From positions 175,309-236,303 of the forward strand of contig NZ_QUAB01000041.1 of the NCBI RefSeq assembly GCF_003387575.1: a stretch of 60,995 bases of DNA. The letters run 5' to 3'. Below, in pieces: positions 11,156 to 20,341 of the stretch (the stretch's first letter is position 1; every line of letters starts with the position of its first letter). Made by a program: the position numbers and the translations under genes. Source of the DNA: Microbacterium bovistercoris (GTDB taxonomy: Bacteria; Actinomycetota; Actinomycetes; Actinomycetales; Microbacteriaceae). Below the pieces are notes generated by a model. That model was not told the origin of the DNA, did not search any database, and saw only the letters and a list, made by a program, of their open reading frames with translations.

Positions 11156-11579
11156 GACGGCGCATCCAGACATCGATGCCGTCGTCGTCCTCGACGACGA
11201 AGCCGTGGCGGGCGTAGAGCCGCTGCGCGGGTGAGCCGACGAGTACCTGCAGACGGAGAGGTGCATTCGTCTCCGCCAGCACCTCCGTCAGCACCGACGT
11301 TCCGAGGCCCCGTCCCTGGTGCTCGGCGGCGAGGTAGAACATCTCGAGCCAGACGTCACCGCCCTCCGGCCGGAGCGTGATCGTGCCCGCTGTGGTGTCG
11401 TCGACCAGGATCATGCGCGTGTGCGCGGGCGAGAAGTGCTCGATGACCCGGGCTCTCGACTTCTCCGGGTCCCAGCCGATCAGCCGATCGAGATCGGCAC
11501 GCATCACGCGCTCCTTGAGAGCGATGACCGTCTCCAGATCATCCGGGGTCGCGGGCCGCAGCCGCACCTCGGGCGGCAT
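11136..11579 (-). CDS. GNAT family N-acetyltransferase
   Basis: A 147-residue GCN5-related acyltransferase. The acetyl-CoA motif A is visible (MFYLAAEHQGRGLGTSVL, with the Q/R-x-x-G-x-G/A loop), followed by LRLQVLVGSPAQRLYARHGFVVE (motif B). Substrate unknown. The ATG at 11579 shares one base with the parE stop (TGATG), so it is translationally coupled to parE. The final residues (AGH) and the stop codon fall at the edge of the 39-bp repeat array. Confidence 0.9.
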   Translation of the reverse strand: MPPEVRLRPATPDDLETVIALKERVMRADLDRLIGWDPEKSRARVIEHFSPAHTRMILVDDTTAGTITLRPEGGDVWLEMFYLAAEHQGRGLGTSVLTEVLAETNAPLRLQVLVGSPAQRLYARHGFVVEDDDGIDVWMRRHPSAGH

Positions 11580-13669
11580 CACGCGTCGATCGACTCGCGG
11601 CTCAGCTTGTCGCTGGAGCTCATGATGAACTCGCGTCGCGGAGCCACGTCGTTGCCCATCAGCAGCTCGAAGGTGCGCACCGCGGCATCCGCGGACTCGG
11701 CGTCCTCGACCGTGACGCGGCGCAGCAGCCGGCCCGACTTCTCCATGGTCGTGTTCGCGAGCTGATCGGCGTCCATCTCGCCCAGGCCCTTGTAGCGCTG
11801 GATCGGGTCCTGCCAACGCTTGCCGGCCCTCTGCAGCTTCGTGAGCAGCGCGTGCAGCTCGCCCTCGGAGTACGTGTAGATGGTCTCGTTCGGCTTGGAA
11901 CCGGGGTTCATGACGATCACGCGATGCAACGGGGGCACCGCCGAGAACACCCGGCCGGCTTCGACGAGCGGACGCATGTACCGGAAGAACAGCGTGAGCA
12001 GCAGGGTCCGGATGTGTGCGCCGTCCACGTCGGCGTCGCTCATCAGGATGACCTTGCCGTAGCGGGCCTGGCTCAGATCGAACGAGCGCCCGGAGCCCGC
12101 GCCGATCGTCGTGATGATCGCCGCGCACTCGGCGTTGCCGAGCATGTCGCTGACCGACGCCTTCTGCACGTTGAGGATCTTGCCGCGGATCGGCAACAGC
12201 GCCTGGAACTCGCTGTTGCGAGCATGCCGGGCGGTGCCCAGGGCGGAGTCTCCCTCGACGATGAACAGCTCGGACTGCGTGACGTCGCTGGATCGGCAGT
12301 CCACGAGCTTCGCCGGCAGCGAGGACGACTCCAGCGCGTTCTTGCGACGTTGGGTCTCCTTGTGCGCACGCGCCGACACGCGGGCCTTCATCTCGGCGAC
12401 GACCTTGTCGAGCAGCTGCGACGCCTGGCTCTTGTCGTCGCGCTTCGTCGAGCTGAATCGGGCCGCGAGCTCCTTGCGGACGACCTGCGACACGATCGAG
12501 CGCACCGCAGGTGTTCCGAGGACCTCCTTCGTCTGGCCCTCGAACTGCGGTTCGGGCAGGTTCACGGTGAGCACCGCGGTGAGCCCCGCCAGGACGTCGT
12601 CCTTCTCGAGCTTGTCGCTGCCGACCTTGAGGCGTCGCGCGTTCTGCTCCACCTGACCGCGCAGCGACTTCAGCAGCTCCTGCTCGAAACCCTGTTGATG
12701 CGTGCCGCCCTTCGGCGTGGCGATGATGTTCACGAACGACCGCGTCGTGGTGTCGTACCCGGTCCCCCAGCGCAGCGCGAGGTCCACGGAGCAGGTGCGT
12801 TCGACCTCGGTGGCGACCATGTGCCCGTCGGGCTGCAGCACCGGGACGGTCTCCTTGAACGTCCCTTCGCCCTGGATCCGCCAGGTGTCGGTCACGGGTG
12901 CGTCGGTGGCGAGATACTCGACGAACTCGGAGATGCCGCCCTCGTAGTGGTACGACGTCTCGTTCCGCTCGCCGCCGCGGTCGTCGCTGACGACGAGCTC
13001 GAGCCCGGGTACGAGGAACGCCGTCTGGCGCGCCCTGGTCTCCAGCTCACCGAGCTGGAAGGCGGCGTCCTTTGTGAAGATCTGCCGGTCAGCCCAGTAC
13101 CGGATCCGCGTGCCGGTCGCGCCCTTGGCCGCCTTGCCGACCACCCGCAGCTCGCTCTTCTCCGAGAACGGCGTGAACGGGGCGTCCGGGCGCTTCTCGC
13201 CGCCGTCGTCGTCGAAGATCCCGGGTTCGCCCCGGTGGAACGACATCGCGTAGGTCTTGCCGCCGCGGTCGACCTCGACGTCGAGCCGCTCCGAGAGGGC
13301 GTTCACGACCGAGGCGCCGACGCCGTGCAGGCCGCCGGATGCCGCGTAGGAGCCGCCGCCGAACTTGCCGCCGGCGTGCAGTTTGGTGAAGACGACCTCG
13401 ACGCCGGTGAGGCCGGTGCGCGGCTCGACGTCGACGGGGATGCCGCGGCCACGGTCATGCACCTCGACGCTGCCGTCGGAATGCAGGATGATGTCGATCT
13501 TCGCGCCGTTGCCGGCCACCGCCTCATCCACGGCGTTGTCGATGATCTCCCAGAGGCAGTGCATGAGGCCGGGCGATCCGTTCGACCCGATGTACATGCC
13601 CGGGCGTTTCCGGACGGCTTCGAGGCCCTCGAGAACCTGCAGATGATGGGCGGAGTACTCGGCGGTCAC
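11579..13669 (-). CDS. parE: DNA topoisomerase IV subunit B
   Basis: A 696-residue GHKL ATPase subunit of a type IIA topoisomerase. N-terminal ATP site: EIIDNAVDEA, DRGRGIPV and GGLHGVGASVVNAL; TOPRIM domain: FIVEGDSALG and MSDADVDGAHIRTL; C-terminal motif QRYKGLGEMDADQL. GTG 13669 is chosen because VTAEYSAHHLQVLEGLEAVRKRPGMYIGS is where family members begin; an in-frame upstream start adds 21 unrelated residues. It converges with parC. The downstream GNAT gene is coupled through TGATG. Confidence 0.93.
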   Translation of the reverse strand: MTAEYSAHHLQVLEGLEAVRKRPGMYIGSNGSPGLMHCLWEIIDNAVDEAVAGNGAKIDIILHSDGSVEVHDRGRGIPVDVEPRTGLTGVEVVFTKLHAGGKFGGGSYAASGGLHGVGASVVNALSERLDVEVDRGGKTYAMSFHRGEPGIFDDDGGEKRPDAPFTPFSEKSELRVVGKAAKGATGTRIRYWADRQIFTKDAAFQLGELETRARQTAFLVPGLELVVSDDRGGERNETSYHYEGGISEFVEYLATDAPVTDTWRIQGEGTFKETVPVLQPDGHMVATEVERTCSVDLALRWGTGYDTTTRSFVNIIATPKGGTHQQGFEQELLKSLRGQVEQNARRLKVGSDKLEKDDVLAGLTAVLTVNLPEPQFEGQTKEVLGTPAVRSIVSQVVRKELAARFSSTKRDDKSQASQLLDKVVAEMKARVSARAHKETQRRKNALESSSLPAKLVDCRSSDVTQSELFIVEGDSALGTARHARNSEFQALLPIRGKILNVQKASVSDMLGNAECAAIITTIGAGSGRSFDLSQARYGKVILMSDADVDGAHIRTLLLTLFFRYMRPLVEAGRVFSAVPPLHRVIVMNPGSKPNETIYTYSEGELHALLTKLQRAGKRWQDPIQRYKGLGEMDADQLANTTMEKSGRLLRRVTVEDAESADAAVRTFELLMGNDVAPRREFIMSSSDKLSRESIDA

Positions 13670-13780
13670 AATCCTCGATTCTATTCGCCGTGGAGCGCGC
13701 CACCCGGCCGACACTCCCCCGTGCGCCCGCACCCGTGCCGATCAGTACGCGCAGAGCGAAACACGCCGTCCCGCGGGCAT

Positions 13781-13824
13781 TGCTCACAGGTCTGCGTGGT
13801 TGTATTGAGCACGACCACACAGAC
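13781..13824 (+). promoter_or_regulatory. Promoter with a 14-bp-arm inverted repeat, DUF7455 gene
   Basis: TTGCTC, 17 bp, TATTGA make a plausible -35/-10. An imperfect inverted repeat (13790-13803, GTCTGCGTGGTTGT; 13811-13824, ACGACCACACAGAC; 12 of 14 matched; 7-nt spacer) covers the -10, so it is a candidate operator, or a leader hairpin. Confidence 0.5.
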
Positions 13825-13848
13825 GTCCGAGACCGAGGAGGAACCGAG

Positions 13849-14067
13849 ATGAACGCTACGACCGAACGTGAGACGTCCACCGTCGAGTACCGCCTGACGG
13901 CCATGGACCGGTGCGATTCCTGCGGTGCGCAGGCCTACATCGCCGCCGAGGTCAACGGGTCCGAGCTGCTGTTCTGCGCTCACCACGGCCGCAAGTACGA
14001 AGAGAAGCTGCGCGCCGTCGCCACGAGCTGGCACGACGAGACCGCGCGCCTCGCAGAAGCGGTCTGA
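13849..14067 (+). CDS. DUF7455 family small zinc-binding-type protein
   Basis: A 72-residue protein with RCDSCGAQAYIAAE and LLFCAHHGRKYEEKL: a CxxC plus C-x-H-H arrangement that probably binds zinc. This matches the small actinobacterial family annotated DUF7455, usually encoded near the principal sigma factor genes. Function unknown. The ATG at 13849 follows GAGGAGGA. Transcribed alone, convergent with the racemase-like genes; a palindromic sequence overlaps its promoter. Confidence 0.82.
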   Translation: MNATTERETSTVEYRLTAMDRCDSCGAQAYIAAEVNGSELLFCAHHGRKYEEKLRAVATSWHDETARLAEAV

Positions 14068-14087
14068 CCTCCCGCTCCGTCGCCGCA

Positions 14088-14109
14088 GTCGAGGTCAGTC
14101 GACCTCGAC
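14088..14109. terminator. Bidirectional hairpin at convergent gene ends
   Basis: GTCGAGGTC, loop AGTC, GACCTCGAC: a 9-bp perfect stem overlapping the stop of the racemase-like gene and downstream of the DUF7455 gene. No T-tract. Confidence 0.5.
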
Positions 14110-15126
14110 CCGGCGTACGCGCGGCGTGAGTCGCAGGAGGATCTCCTCCCCGACTGTGTCGATGCGCTCCGCAAGCGCGGTCGCGTCCTGTTCACCCTGT
14201 GCGCCTCGGCCGAACACGGTGACGAGATCACCCTCGGACGCAGCGGGCCATGCCTCCACCAGGCTGGTCATCGCGCCGACCTCGCGCAGGAGCCGAGCCC
14301 CCGCGGGCGTGCCGATCACCGCACCCGCGAGCGTCGACGGAAGGCCGTCGAAGGATCCGATCCCGACCTCCACGACGTCGCCGGCGACGGACAGGACCTG
14401 CGCGCGCAGCTCGGCAGCCGGGAGGACGCCGGGGATCTGCGGTCCGTCCGCCGAACGGACGCCGTAGCAGAACGCCCCGATCCGGCTCAGCGAGCCGCGC
14501 AGCTCGGGGCGCCACCAGGACGCCGCGGATGCGGTGAGATGCAGCACCTCGGGCTCCGCCCCCGCATCGCGGAGCGACTGCACCGCGACGCGGAACTCCC
14601 CCGCCGCCTCGTCGTCCTCGCTGTCGCTGGCCTCGGCGAGATGGCTCCACACGCCGACCACGGCGAGGACGCCGCGCTGCTCGGCGGCTCGGGCCTCGGC
14701 CACGAACGCCGGCCAGTCCTCCGGCCGGACGCCGTTGCGATGCAGGCCCGTGTCGATCTTCAGATGCACACGCGCTCGGACCCCGAGAAGCGCCGCCTGT
14801 GCGATCACCCGGCGCAGGTACGGCAGCGTGCCGACGCCGAGGTCGACGCCCGCCTCGATCGCCGCGGCGATCTCGTCGTCGGGCGAGGTCGCCCAGGCGT
14901 AGACGCGGGCCTCCTGCCGCCGGGCACGGATGCGCAGTGCCGAAGCGATGTCGTACGACCCGAACCAGGAGACGCCGTCGGCCGCGTCCACCGCCCATTC
15001 CAGCCCGTGCCCGTATGCGTCGTCCTTCATGACGAGCATCAGCTCGCTGGGGACGATCTGCGCGCGCACCGCGGCGATGTTGCTCTGCAGCGTCCCGCGC
15101 GAGATCTCCAGCATCGGAACGCTCAT
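14095..15126 (-). CDS. Alanine racemase homologue keeping the PLP lysine but lacking the catalytic tyrosine
   Basis: A 343-residue fold-type III PLP enzyme homologue. The barrel is well conserved: Lys34 in LVMKDDAYGHG (PLP Schiff base), HLKIDTGLHRNGV, GVWSHLAEAS, HLTASAASWW and SRIGAFCYGV. In the C-terminal domain, the segment that should hold V-S-Y-G (the Tyr acting on the partner subunit) reads VEVGIGSFDGL, and the G-R-V-x-M-D segment is also gone, though a RVRRVEV tail remains. By itself it should not be a normal alanine racemase. Its ATG overlaps the stop of the next racemase-like gene by 4 nt. It could pair with that protein (see findings), or act as a PLP-binding or ligase accessory protein. 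Confidence 0.85.
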   Translation of the reverse strand: MSVPMLEISRGTLQSNIAAVRAQIVPSELMLVMKDDAYGHGLEWAVDAADGVSWFGSYDIASALRIRARRQEARVYAWATSPDDEIAAAIEAGVDLGVGTLPYLRRVIAQAALLGVRARVHLKIDTGLHRNGVRPEDWPAFVAEARAAEQRGVLAVVGVWSHLAEASDSEDDEAAGEFRVAVQSLRDAGAEPEVLHLTASAASWWRPELRGSLSRIGAFCYGVRSADGPQIPGVLPAAELRAQVLSVAGDVVEVGIGSFDGLPSTLAGAVIGTPAGARLLREVGAMTSLVEAWPAASEGDLVTVFGRGAQGEQDATALAERIDTVGEEILLRLTPRVRRVEVD

Positions 15127-15812
15127 GCCCGCCACTCCCGTCCTGAGCTCATCCCGGCGACGCCGACGAGCTCGCCGACGGTGAGACCGGTGATCCGTGC
15201 CCACTCCGCCAGAGCGTCGCGTGCGGGCCCCTGGCCGCCGAAGTAGGTGACTTCCGCACCCTCTGCCGCCCCGGCTCCCTGCAGATCGATGACGCAGACA
15301 TCCATGGCCACCCGGCCGATGATGGGCCGCAGCACGCCATCGATCTCCGCCAGGGCTCGATTTCCGAGGGATCGGACGATGCCCTGCGCGTAGCCGCCCG
15401 TGACGAGCGCGACGGTGGTCGGTTCCTGGGCGCGGTGCGTGTAGCCGTAGGACACGGCGTCACCGGCACGCAGCGGCTTCGTGGACATGACGGTGCCGAC
15501 CAGGCGCATCACCGGGGGCGTGCCGGCGCCGGGAAGACCGTAGAAGAGGAACGGATCGACGTCGGGCGATCCGGAGGTGACGGCGTCGACACCCGCCATC
15601 CGCAGTCTCTGCGCGATCTCGTCGTCGTCGACCAGCACCTGAAGGGACCCGGCCGCCGCGGCCCCGGCGACCTCGTCCACGCCGTGCCCCCACGCATCCC
15701 TGCGCAGGTCAGCGCGAGTGCCGCCTGCCGCGACCGCCGTCCTGACCGCGGACGCCAGTGCAGCCCGGGAGAGGACGGCACGCGGGAGTGCGCTGCTCGC
15801 GGCGGATCTCAC
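15123..15812 (-). CDS. Truncated alanine racemase homologue keeping the catalytic tyrosine but lacking the PLP lysine
   Basis: A 229-residue protein. A remnant barrel start (SRAALASAVRTAVAAGG) leads to DLRRDAWGHG, where Arg37 replaces the PLP lysine of V-V-K-A-D-A-Y-G-H-G, and most of the TIM barrel is absent. The C-terminal domain is well conserved: VSYGYTHRAQ with Tyr122, TGGYAQGIVRSLGNRA and IIGRVAMD with Met170. GTG 15812 is chosen because GGAGGA lies 7 nt upstream and it starts 13 nt after the preceding stop; an ATG at 15857 would overlap that gene by 32 nt. Because the C-terminal-type gene comes first, the pair cannot be one frameshifted alr. Confidence 0.82.
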   Translation of the reverse strand: MRSAASSALPRAVLSRAALASAVRTAVAAGGTRADLRRDAWGHGVDEVAGAAAAGSLQVLVDDDEIAQRLRMAGVDAVTSGSPDVDPFLFYGLPGAGTPPVMRLVGTVMSTKPLRAGDAVSYGYTHRAQEPTTVALVTGGYAQGIVRSLGNRALAEIDGVLRPIIGRVAMDVCVIDLQGAGAAEGAEVTYFGGQGPARDALAEWARITGLTVGELVGVAGMSSGREWRA

Positions 15813-15825
15813 AGGGTGTCCTCCG

Positions 15826-16581
15826 TCACACCTGAATGGTCTTGAAGCCCTTGTCACGGGTGGGACGCATCAGGATCTTCGTGCGAGCAGCCTCGGCGTA
15901 CTCGTCGAGATCGCTGCGACGCGCCGGGGAGAGCGTCAGCCCGCGACGCTCTGCGACGGCATCGACGAGCACATCCGTGAGCTCGGGGTTCAGCGGGAGC
16001 ACGGGGCCCTGCACGTTGCTGGCGAAGGTGTTGCCCACGCGCACGAACTCGCCCCGCCCTTCGTCTCGGCCGAAGCTGCCGTGACCGTCGCGCACCGTGC
16101 CGTAGGCGGATGCCGCGTCGGTGAGCGTCCACTCGGAGGCGTGGTCCTCGAAGCCCACCACGGGTCCATGCGGTGTGTCGACGATGATGTAGCCGACCCG
16201 CCGCTCGCTGACGCGCACGACGCGGTACGGCAGCACGCCGATCCCGTCGAGCGTCTCGCCGTCCGGTGCATCGAGGCGCTCGCCGAGCAGCTCGGCCGAA
16301 CCGCCGACGGAGAACAGCACACCGCCGTCCGCGACGAACTCGTCGAGCCTGCCCTTCCTCGCGATCAGGTCGGCGTGCACGCCCCGCAACGCGGACAGCG
16401 GGCCGTTGCCGATCACGAGGACGTCGAGCTCACGGGGAAGCTCCTCGCCGGGGGCGACGAGCACCGTCGTCGTCTCCACGCCTCGCGCGGCGAGGCGCCG
16501 CTCGATGGCGCGGACGTTGCCGCGGTCGCCGGTGATGCCGAGTTCGGCCGGGTACAGCTGTGCGATGGTGACCAGGGTCAT
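15826..16581 (-). CDS. GatD-like class I glutamine amidotransferase fold without catalytic residues
   Basis: 251 residues, clearly homologous to GatD/CobQ2, the glutaminase partner of MurT. Recognisable blocks: LYPAELGITGDRGNVRAI, DGETLDGIGVLP, GPVVGFEDHASEW and GPVLPLNPELTDVLVD. The nucleophile elbow expected as T-I-C-G-G-Y-Q reads FSVGGSAELLG, with Val92 (codon GTC) for Cys. The catalytic His before G-P-x-L-P reads Gln191 (NVQGPVLP). The whole protein contains no cysteine. It therefore cannot release ammonia from glutamine by the known mechanism. The ATG overlaps the upstream MurT-like stop by 4 nt. Likely a structural partner of that protein. Confidence 0.9.
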   Translation of the reverse strand: MTLVTIAQLYPAELGITGDRGNVRAIERRLAARGVETTTVLVAPGEELPRELDVLVIGNGPLSALRGVHADLIARKGRLDEFVADGGVLFSVGGSAELLGERLDAPDGETLDGIGVLPYRVVRVSERRVGYIIVDTPHGPVVGFEDHASEWTLTDAASAYGTVRDGHGSFGRDEGRGEFVRVGNTFASNVQGPVLPLNPELTDVLVDAVAERRGLTLSPARRSDLDEYAEAARTKILMRPTRDKGFKTIQV

Positions 16582-17890
16582 CGGCGCGTCTCCTGCTCTT
16601 CGCGGCCGAGGATGCGTCGACCGACCATCATCAGCTCGTAGTTGACGAACCAGATCTGACGACCGGCCGCCGTCTCGGGGAACGAGCGCATGAGCTCCAC
16701 GGCCTTCTCCATGTCGGGTTCGACCGTTCCGATCTCCACGCCCGCGTACGCGAGCGCGAGGGCGAGCTGATGTGCTTTCTCACCGGTGACCACATCGACC
16801 CGCGGCAGCGGGGCGAAGTCCACGTCGTACAGCCACGAGACATCAGGTGTGCCGTCGTCGATCGCGATGAGTGCGCGCTCGGGCGTACCGTCCAGCGCAT
16901 CCAGGTTCATCTGCAGGCTCGGCGCGTTCTTGAACATCACGAACTCGACCTGCTCACCAGCGGGGTTCCCGCGCAGCGGGATGACCTCGCCGCGGCCATA
17001 GGCGGGCGCCATGGTGGCGAAGCCCGCCGCGGACCGGTCGGCGTCGAACTCATCACCCAGCACACGCGCGGCGACGGTCAGCGCGGCAGCGGCGTCCGCC
17101 GCATAGTGCAGTCCTCGTGCGGGCAGCGTGATGCGGGCATCCGTGCCACCGACGTTCACGACGATGTCGCGTCCTCTGACCTCGCGCACCTCGGCGAACG
17201 CGTCTCGCGGCGTCGCACCGGCGGTGCCGCTGCGCGTGTCGGCGGCGTTGGCCAGGCCGTGGGCGGAGGCCGCGACGATGTCCTCTGCGATGCCGAAGAA
17301 CGAGACCGGAGCCTTCATGGCGCCCACGTCGATCTTCGACAGGTAGGGGTCGTCACGGTTGACGACGACGTGATCTGACGCCCGGGTCGAGGCGTCCAGC
17401 ATCATGTCGGCGACGCGCTCGGTCTCGAAGAACCGGAACAGCTGATCGACCTGCACGTTCAGCGACAGGATCACCGACGGCGAGAGACGGTCGGCCAGGT
17501 CGGCGGCGTAGCCCTCATCGATCTCGAGGACCGCGACGTCGGCCTTGATCCGACCGGTCAGCGACGCATCGGCGAGCAGCGCACTCGTCACACCCTGCGG
17601 CAGGTTCGCGCCGGTCGGGTTGGTGAAGACCTTCAGGCCGTGCGCGCGCAGCACCTCGCTGACCATGTGCGTGGTCGTCGTCTTGCCGTTCGAACCGAGC
17701 ACGAAGATCACGCCGTAGCGGAACTGGTCCGCGAGCGTGGGCAGCAGAGTCGGCGCCATCCGGTTGGTGAGGTACCCCGGAAACGCCGACCCGCCACCGC
17801 GCAGGCGCGTCGCGAAGCGGGCGAGCTTACCCGCCAGAACCGGCACGATGTACCGGGGACCCGCCGACCGCGCCTGAGGTGCGGCCGCCA

Positions 17891-17894
<4 letters not shown>
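16578..17894 (-). CDS. MurT-like Mur ligase without zinc ribbon
   Basis: A 438-residue Mur ligase of the MurT type (central domain plus DUF1727-like C-terminal domain). ATP loop GSNGKTTT (67-74), [16 protein letters not shown] (124-128), VDQL (149-152), YGRGEVI (299-305) and [10 protein letters not shown] (351-360). MurT normally uses GatD-derived ammonia to amidate the D-Glu alpha-carboxyl of lipid II. Here the four-cysteine ribbon expected around 205-245 is missing (no Cys in the protein), and N-x-F-R-D-Q-L-D-R reads NVQVDQLFR. The start ATG overlaps the sigA stop (ATGA). The nucleophile may differ from ammonia. Confidence 0.9.
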
Positions 17895-19144
<1,250 letters not shown>

Positions 19145-19304
19145 GTTTCGCCTTTCACGGGGCGGTGCGCACGCCCCGGGAGATTTCGGACACTAGTAAG
19201 ACCCTTGTCAAGTCCGATCGCGAATACGACGGTTGACAACGGGTCGAATGTCCATTATCACACACCCGAGAGCGTTCGGATGCCGCAAAGCACCGATTCC
19301 GCTC

Positions 19305-20237
19305 TCAGCCTCGCTTCCCGTCTTCCTCGCCGGTGGGACGGGAGGCCAGATACCGTTCCAGCTCGGCAGCGATCTCATCGGCGCTGGGCAGGTCGCGCTC
19401 GTCGAAACCGCCCTCGTCGGCGTCCTCCGGATCGCGGCCCGCCATGTAGGCGTCGTACCGGCGCTCGAGAGTGTGCACCATCTGCATGAGCTCTTCGTTG
19501 CCGTGCACCTGCTCCTCGACCCGCGACAGGTAGTCCGCGCGGCTCTCCTGCACCTCGTCCATCCTCAGCACCAGGCCCGTGGCTGCCATGAGGCGTTCGG
19601 CCGCCGTGATCACCGCATCCGGGTACTCGGTGTCGGCGAGGTAGTGCGGTACGAGCAGCACGAATCCCGCGACGCGGTCGTCGCGCTGCGAGAAGCGGTA
19701 CTCGAGCAGATGGCCGGCAGTCGACGGCACCTGGGTGCGCGGGCGCCAGACCGAGTGCGCCACGATCAGGTCGCGTCGGTTTCCGCTCACCGTGGTGCCG
19801 ATCGGGCGGGTGTGCGGAACCGGCATCGCGATCGAGTGCACCCAGGAGACACCGGACACCGCGAACTCGGTCGCCAGGTCGAGGACAGCGTCGGAGAAGG
19901 CGTTCCACGCGAAGTCGGGCTCGTATCCGGCCAGGAGCAGGAACGGCTGCCCCAGCGCGTCGTGCGCGAGCGACAGCTCCAGACGAGCCGGGCGGAACTC
20001 CGTCAGATGGTCCTGGTCGAACGAGACCACGGGGCGTCGCGCGCGGTAGTCGAGCAGCATGTCGTTGTCGAAGACCACGATCGGCTGCGGACCGGCCGTC
20101 TCCTCCAGGTGATCGATCAGGCCCGACACCGCGTTCCCCGCGTCGGTGAACCCGGTGAGCAGGATGACGAGAGGAAGGCCGGTCGGCACGACCGGGGCGT
20201 TCGCGACGCGTTCGTGGACGTCTCCGGTGAAGGGCAT
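19305..20237 (-). CDS. PAC2 family protein
   Basis: A 310-residue protein of the PAC2 (proteasome assembly chaperone-like) family, widespread in actinobacteria even without a proteasome. Family blocks: LVILLTGFTDAGNAVSGLIDHL, VVFDNDMLLDYRARRP, LLLAGYEPDFAWNAF and VAGFVLLVPHYLADTEYP. The C-terminal 60 residues are acidic and probably flexible (ERRYDAYMAGRDPEDADEGGFDERDLPSADEIAAELERYL). Function unknown. The ATG at 20237 has TAGCAT exactly 6 nt upstream (leaderless). It diverges from pepA, and sigA lies 160 bp downstream. Confidence 0.85.
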   Translation of the reverse strand: MPFTGDVHERVANAPVVPTGLPLVILLTGFTDAGNAVSGLIDHLEETAGPQPIVVFDNDMLLDYRARRPVVSFDQDHLTEFRPARLELSLAHDALGQPFLLLAGYEPDFAWNAFSDAVLDLATEFAVSGVSWVHSIAMPVPHTRPIGTTVSGNRRDLIVAHSVWRPRTQVPSTAGHLLEYRFSQRDDRVAGFVLLVPHYLADTEYPDAVITAAERLMAATGLVLRMDEVQESRADYLSRVEEQVHGNEELMQMVHTLERRYDAYMAGRDPEDADEGGFDERDLPSADEIAAELERYLASRPTGEEDGKRG

Positions 20238-20243
20238 GCATCC

Positions 20244-20249
20244 ATGCTA
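20244..20249 (-). promoter_or_regulatory. Leaderless -10 (TAGCAT) of the PAC2 gene
   Basis: TAGCAT is followed by six bases and the ATG at 20237, so the transcript should begin at the start codon. Confidence 0.5.
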
Positions 20250-20328
20250 CGAGCCGGTCACGATGCGGAGGCCGTCGGTCTCAAGCTGAGAGCGAACACC
20301 GGTGCGGGCTCCCCGCTCCGTCCCTGAA

Positions 20329-20334
20329 TAGGAT
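20329..20334 (+). promoter_or_regulatory. Leaderless -10 (TAGGAT) of pepA
   Basis: TAGGAT, seven bases, then ATG 20342. The upstream ATG at 20333 overlaps this hexamer and is unlikely to be the start. Confidence 0.55.
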
Positions 20335-20341
20335 GGGTGGC

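Noticed and set aside
10766..11380. Repeat-rich open frames across the 39-bp array (for example D-K-L-S-D-P-T-T repeats)
   Set aside because: The period is a multiple of three, so all frames stay open; no SD or homology, and the frame runs antisense into the GNAT gene.
14095..15812. A single alanine racemase gene broken by a frameshift
   Set aside because: The C-terminal-type half precedes the N-terminal-type protein, both frames are intact and overlap by ATGA, and each has its own C-terminal region.
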